Shown here piece by piece: positions 59,210 to 64,000 of a DNA stretch of 64,000 nucleotides (positions are counted from its first letter, which is position 1; every line of letters starts with the position of its first letter). The DNA is taken from positions 21,863,561 through 21,927,560 of the forward strand of contig NC_088775.1 in assembly GCF_954871325.1 (NCBI RefSeq). Direction: 5' to 3'. A program made the position numbers and the translations under genes. The stretch comes from Gordionus sp. m RMFG-2023. Lineage: Eukaryota; Nematomorpha; Gordioida; Chordodea; Parachordodidae. Below the pieces are notes generated by a model. It made no database searches, was not told the origin of the DNA, and saw nothing but the letters and a program-made list of their open reading frames with translations.

Positions 59210-61985
59210 TTATATAAAAACGGAGGTGGGACTACAAGTTCCCAAAAAACATGCGTAATTATATTTTAAAATTGTGATTTGAAGGTTTTGTTTTAAAAAA
59301 TAAAATTCTTTAGGTTCTGATGTAAGGGCTCTTGTCTTATCCCCTATATTTTTTAAAAACTTTAAAGTTCCGCTTGGCATATGTCCAAGGGAAGAGATAA
59401 CAATTGGTGTAAAATTATAATTTGTGAATTTGGAATATTTCATTGTTTTTTTTCTCGGCTATATCAACCGGATTAGAATTTAAATTTTTTGGGAAAGAAG
59501 ATACGCATGTGAAGTCCCAAATTAAGGATTTCCCTAAAGACCAAGGCACGGAAGTTAAGCCATCTGGTCTTAAGCCATCATCTAACGATAAATTTGTAGG
59601 CTCCAGGATGTTTGGTATTCGGGCCCTGGTAAGAGAACGGCTAATAGCTAAATTAATTGCTGCATGCCTGCCTTGACTATATATACAATTTAGACCATGT
59701 CTCCCTTTGGAGTCAACTAATATTTAACATTTGATGCATGTATGTGGTTGAACAATGTTACATCCAAGTCGATGGCCTATGGCAACTCTTAATTGTTCAT
59801 GTGATAAGAGGTTACCTAGGTTACGACTTGGTAATGCTTCCAACCATTCATAACCACTAGTACAGTCAGCATTCTGTAATAGTTGAATATACTCCAAAGG
59901 GGGTTTGATGAGATTATTTTTAAAAAATTTTTAATTAAAATTTCGAAAATAGATTGGTGTGTTAAGATCGTGGGTAAGACAGCTTCAGGTGGAGCTAAAG
60001 ATACCCAGGTTGTCAAGGCTGAGTTTAAAACGTTTTCTTTAGGAGAGATAAAAGAAGATACCATGGCGTTATTCATCAAACGCGATGCCAAAAATGAGGA
60101 AAGAGATATAAGATTTAAAGCATATAAATCTAAACCACCCATTTTCGAGGGTAATTGTGAGAAACCCCAATTAAAATCTTCCAATTTGATATTTAAAATA
60201 TTTTCTAATAAACTTCTAAAAAATTCATGAACACGATTAATAATTTCATTATTTAAAAAAAAAGGAAGAAGATCTAAAAATTTGTACAATCTTTGGTAAA
60301 AATAAATATTTTTTTAAAAGAAAAAAGCTCTGGTGTGAAGGAATTTCGTTTAAAATAGTTTCAAGTCCTGATAAGCCTTCGAAAAATTTTTCCACGAACA
60401 CCTCACAGTTGGAAAAACTGCTTAAAGGTGAACCTAGAAGATTAATTTCACTTTTTTTGATGATTTTAAACCCTTGGACTTTGAGAGTATTTGAATTTAA
60501 AAAGCTTATTTCCTATTTAGCATTATTTAGAGTAAGGCCTATGTTTAGAGAATTCTTCTCTATATATTCTATCACTGCAAGAATATTTTTAGAAGGTCCG
60601 CAAATGGTACCATCATCTAGATACCATATGTTTAAATCTAAATTAAAAGAGGATTTTAGACAATGAACTAGGTTATGTATACCTAAACTAAAGATCAGAG
60701 GGCCCAAAGGGTCTCCTTGTTGAATACCTTCGTCAGAAGGAATTGTATATTCCCCGAATTTGAGAGGGGTTCTACTGCCATAAGACTGTTCAATAAATCT
60801 TGCATAAACTGGGAATTTTTCATAAAAAATGTTCAAAAATGTTTTTCTGGATAAAGAATTAAAAGCATTTTTAAAATCAAGCTTACAGACTACGGCGTCT
60901 GGAGGAGGATCTTCGATATATATGCTAAGAGAGTGAGCGGCTATTTCGCATCCCCCTTTAGTACCAAAGCCTAGTTGATATGTTTGGAACATTTTTGAAG
61001 CATCAGGTGTGATGCGCTCAACGATTATCATAGCTAAAAGTCTCCTAAAAAAAAGACCCTATTGCAATTGGCCGAACTCCACCATCAGGCTTAGAAAAAG
61101 CAATTAATCTTGCGCCAAAAAGAATTTGGTGAATTTGACTAGGTAAATCATTGTTCAATATATTTTCACTAAGTATTATCAATGAATTTACAAATGAATC
61201 TTGATAAGGATTTTTAGGGTTAATTAAAAATTGGAAATAAGAGGGGCGAAAACCGTCAATTCCCCCTGCAGAGTTTTTATTAAAAGATAAAACTGTTTTA
61301 ATTAATTCTTCCTTACCTATTTCGATTAAATTAGATTTTATAGGGATGGGAAGATCTTCAGGAAAAGCCTGAGGGTGTAATTCTTTTAATAAAGTAAAAG
61401 TATGTTCATCAAATGGAGCCAATTTATCATTAGATGAAACTAATTTAAGAGCTCCACATACGTCCTCTTGGTCTATTTTTTTTTATATAATTTTACATTT
61501 ATGGGCAAAATCAGATGTAGCCCTTACATCAGGAACGTAATTTTCCATTTCTAAATCATAAAAATGGTCTATTTAATATTTTATACTTTCATGCAAAATA
61601 GTTTTTTTATTTTTATCTGTAGGTTTAATTAAGACTTTAAAAGGAAAGGTTAAAAGATTCTCCCAAGCTTTAAGGGAATTTAAATTTAAATTAACTTCCA
61701 TAATAAGTGTTGTTAAAAAATTAGAAATTAAAGACCTTGATTTAAGGGGTAGGTGGATTAAGGTTGGTGGCTTTTCCCACTTTAAAAAATTATCATAAAA
61801 ATCAGGATAAAAATTTTGAATTACAATGGGGGTTGATTCAATTTTGTTGTACAAAATTTCATTTGAATGGGGTTTACCAGAGTTTATACATGGTATTGAC
61901 CTGGGCCCAGTGGCCCCTACAACGGGAGGGGAAGGGGGGTCCGAATCAACTGCTTCAGTAAATTTGAGTGGGGGTACTTTTTTTT
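59210..61985 (-). mobile_element. R2-like LINE with RT, CCHC knuckle and restriction-like endonuclease
   Basis: Minus-strand non-LTR retrotransposon. From right to left: N-terminal part (about 61573-61980, AWENLLTFPFKVLIKPTDK), RT fingers (61045-61422, NSAGGIDGFRPSYFQF and FSKPDGGVRPIAIG), RT palm (60513-61031, CKLDFKNAFNSLSRKTFL, IQQGDPLGPLIFSLG, WYLDDGT), thumb (59816-60289). Then comes a CCHC-like knuckle (about 59690-59780, CNIVQPHTCIKC and HGLNC) and a restriction-like endonuclease (about 59440-59680, LRPDGLTSVPWSLGKSLIWD; RPDG and WD are the PD-D/E residues), with its C-terminal tail to 59210. A few stops and frame changes separate the parts: one stop follows CIKC, and the frame changes near 61040 and between 60290 and 60513. 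The usual product would nick DNA and prime reverse transcription at the nick. No poly-A tail or target duplication was identified. Confidence 0.85.
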
Positions 61986-62440
61986 TTTTAAAAAAAATTT
62001 TTTATTTTAAAATTTTGAGTGGGGGGTACTTTTTTTAAAAAAATTTTTATTTTAATATTTAAAATTTTTTTTTATTGTTTTGCTATATCCATCCATAACC
62101 AATTGATTTCTGGTTTATGTATGTAATAATAAGACCCCCCCCCCCCCCCCCACTTATTTATTAATTTAATATGTATTGATGGAAATTTTAGGTCGATGTT
62201 TAGTAAATTAGGTTGTTATCCGAGATTTCTTGTCATAAATTATTTTTCCAATTTAAAAATATGCCTAAAAATATTAACCAAAAATAATAAAATGTGTTAG
62301 AAAAAAATATAATATCTGACTCTTTTAATGATCATGAAATTTAATAGTGATATTATTGTGCATGAACACAGACACATATGATGGCCGATTATGGAAAACT
62401 TTCACATAACAAAAATTCCATATTACAATTTATAATACCC
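61986..62440. other. Low-complexity spacer with a C run
   Basis: A/T runs and repeats of GAGTGGGGGTACTTTTTTTT near 61967-62040, then a run of 17 C near 62134-62151. No gene. Confidence 0.5.
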
Positions 62441-64000
62441 CAGAAAGAATGTGTGGATAATAACCGTTCTATCATAAGAATATTAATAAGATGTCTAGGT
62501 TATTTAATATCTCGTAACCAAGCCTTCTCGGGAACAGGCTACATTAAAGCAATATGACGGGCCTTATTAAACTCATTGCAGATTCTGAACCTGTACTGGG
62601 AGAAAAACAATAAGGGATTAAAAACGAAATCATATGCAAATCTATTAACATATAATAACATAAATATTCTCATTAAACCATGAAAAATATGATTATAAAA
62701 AAAATTCAAAATGAGATTGAATTTAACAGGTGCTTTTCAATCATAGTTGATGGCACATATGATGTTTCGAAATCAGAAGCAATAGCTTTGACTAAGATAT
62801 GTTGAAAATAGTGAGACGCCGAAGCTGTTGAAAGACTGATTGACATATATTGTACGTGAAATACCACAGGTCTCGATATTAAGCATAATATAATGTCCAA
62901 ACTTGGCTCGATGAATTTACCCCTTGAATTCCTAGTTGGGCAAAGTTATGATGGCGCTTCAAACATGAGTGGAAGAATCTATGGTGTGCAGGCCTTGATT
63001 AGAGCAGAGGCGCCAATGGCAGCTTTTATTTGGTGTTATTGTCATTGATTAAATTTAATCATTGTTCAATTATGCCAATCAATTAAAGAACTTCAAATGT
63101 TCTAGGAATACTAGATGAGATTTATATCTATTTTAATGGTGTAAAAAGATATGAGGTACTCAAAAAATTTCAGTGTAATGATCTGAAAAAATCGCAACGA
63201 TTTCTACGCATCAAGAATACCACTCGGTAATAGTACCTTATTTATTTATATTTAAAATGTTTTTTATTTAGAAGCTGACTATCGTCATATAAAGCTATTG
63301 TAAATTTTTTTCTACTTTATGATGCCTTGAGGGCAGCTTTAACAAATTTAAAGGATTCTGAAGATCCTGCCACTTCAACTATGAATAGTGCTATAGTCTT
63401 TAGAATAGAAAAATTTGATTTTATCTTATCACTTAGTGTTTTGGATAAAATATTGTTGATAACAAGTTTGGCTTATACAAAATTGCAAACCATTTCGAAG
63501 GATATAGGGTTTGCAATAAATCAAATTCAATTGGCAAAAGATTGCTTGATTAATTTGAGAAGTATAATATAAATTATTGTCTTAATTATTTTTTAATCTA
63601 ATAGATAATTACACTGAATTTTTGGATGTTTTTTCAAAGGCACAAGATTTTATGAAGAAGAGAAATCTACCTTTTGATTTAGTTCTAAACTTCAAATACA
63701 ATCCAAAAAGGAGAGGAGGTATATATACTTTCATCATTAAATATAGAAATTTTTTTTAGCTTTAAAATAGGTGTGTTTTATGCTACACTCGATTTAATTA
63801 TTATGCAGTTTAACGAAAGATTTAATGATGATTCGATGAAATTTTTACAAACATCATTTTTTACGCCAAGTAATGTGGCAGAAAAATTAATTATTAAAGA
63901 AGATATCGAGGATATCTGTGAATTTTACAATTTAAATTCAAGTCAAATTTTCGAAGAAATGTTGAAGTTTAGAAATATTTATAAGATGGCCAAAATAGGG
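62440..64000 (+). pseudogene. hAT/ZMYM-type (DUF4371) transposase, decayed, continues past the edge
   Basis: Plus-strand pieces: about 62450-62640 (SIIRILIRCLGYLISRNQAF), 62700-63110 (FNRCFSIIVDGTYDVSKSEA; GQSYDGASNMSGRIYGVQAL; the end of the last resembles QGYDGAxNMSGxxxGVQ, a hallmark of this family), 63327-63572 (ALTNLKDSEDPATSTMNSA), 63610-63720 (FLDVFSKAQDFMKKRNLPFD) and 63800-64000 (LQTSFFTPSNVAEKL). Stops lie between or within pieces and small introns may separate them (for example AG near 63270). The C-terminal dimerisation domain would be right of the window. The catalytic acidic residues in the VDGT and YDGASNMSG motifs are kept, but the frame is not. Confidence 0.8.

Noticed and set aside
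62134-62151. C run and other homopolymers (5789, 24272, 33478, 58517) as regulatory G-quadruplex sites
   Set aside because: They mark transposon ends or low-complexity DNA, and nothing ties them to a gene.

Overview
The window looks like one stretch of an A+T-rich, repeat-packed animal (probably invertebrate) nuclear genome. The evidence is spliced genes with GT-AG introns, an animal-like KIN17 gene, Ty3/Gypsy elements, several hAT transposons, an R2-like LINE with a restriction-like endonuclease, a tRNA-derived SINE and a Mutator-type Foldback element. The species cannot be named from the sequence. Only one conserved host gene is clear: KIN17, eight exons between 6883 and 25597, whose two large introns (8.4 kb and 7.0 kb) are filled with transposons.

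Layout. 1-2.3 kb: minus-strand Gypsy fossil cut by the window edge. 2.7-5.4 kb: long-inverted-repeat element with a SINE next to its loop. 6.9-25.6 kb: KIN17. Intron 5 holds a long-inverted-repeat element with a hAT (9664-11479) inside it, and a 3.0 kb hAT with a spliced transposase (14304-17308). Intron 6 holds a third hAT (19209-20945) and two inverted copies of a repeat family. 25.6-27.5 kb: little recognisable. 27476-58434: one hAT transposon swollen to 31 kb by later insertions. 59.2-62.0 kb: R2-like LINE on the minus strand. 62.4-64 kb: decayed hAT/ZMYM-type transposase running off the right edge.

The centrepiece is nested in the 31-kb hAT. At 27659-50588 lies a 22.9-kb Foldback/NOF-like Mutator element. 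It has a 9-bp target duplication (GCTTTATTA), inverted arms of 4.4 and 2.7 kb built from about 290-bp tandem units in two alternating types, and an interior transposase gene with a MULE-like core followed by a ubiquitin-specific-protease-like region. The transposase is present twice, tail to tail: a better kept plus-strand copy (33801-41866) and an older minus-strand copy (about 41870-43970). The intron of the plus copy took in a young LTR element (34709-38156, 5-bp target duplication CATTA) and a small hAT-type MITE (38696-39000). The 5' half of the host hAT took in a cluster of Gypsy pieces (about 52.9-58.1 kb).

The order of events can be read from target duplications: hAT first, Foldback element into the 3' end of the hAT transposase gene, then LTR element and MITE into the Foldback transposase intron. 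Element ends supported by target duplications are firm. Approximate ends are marked as such.
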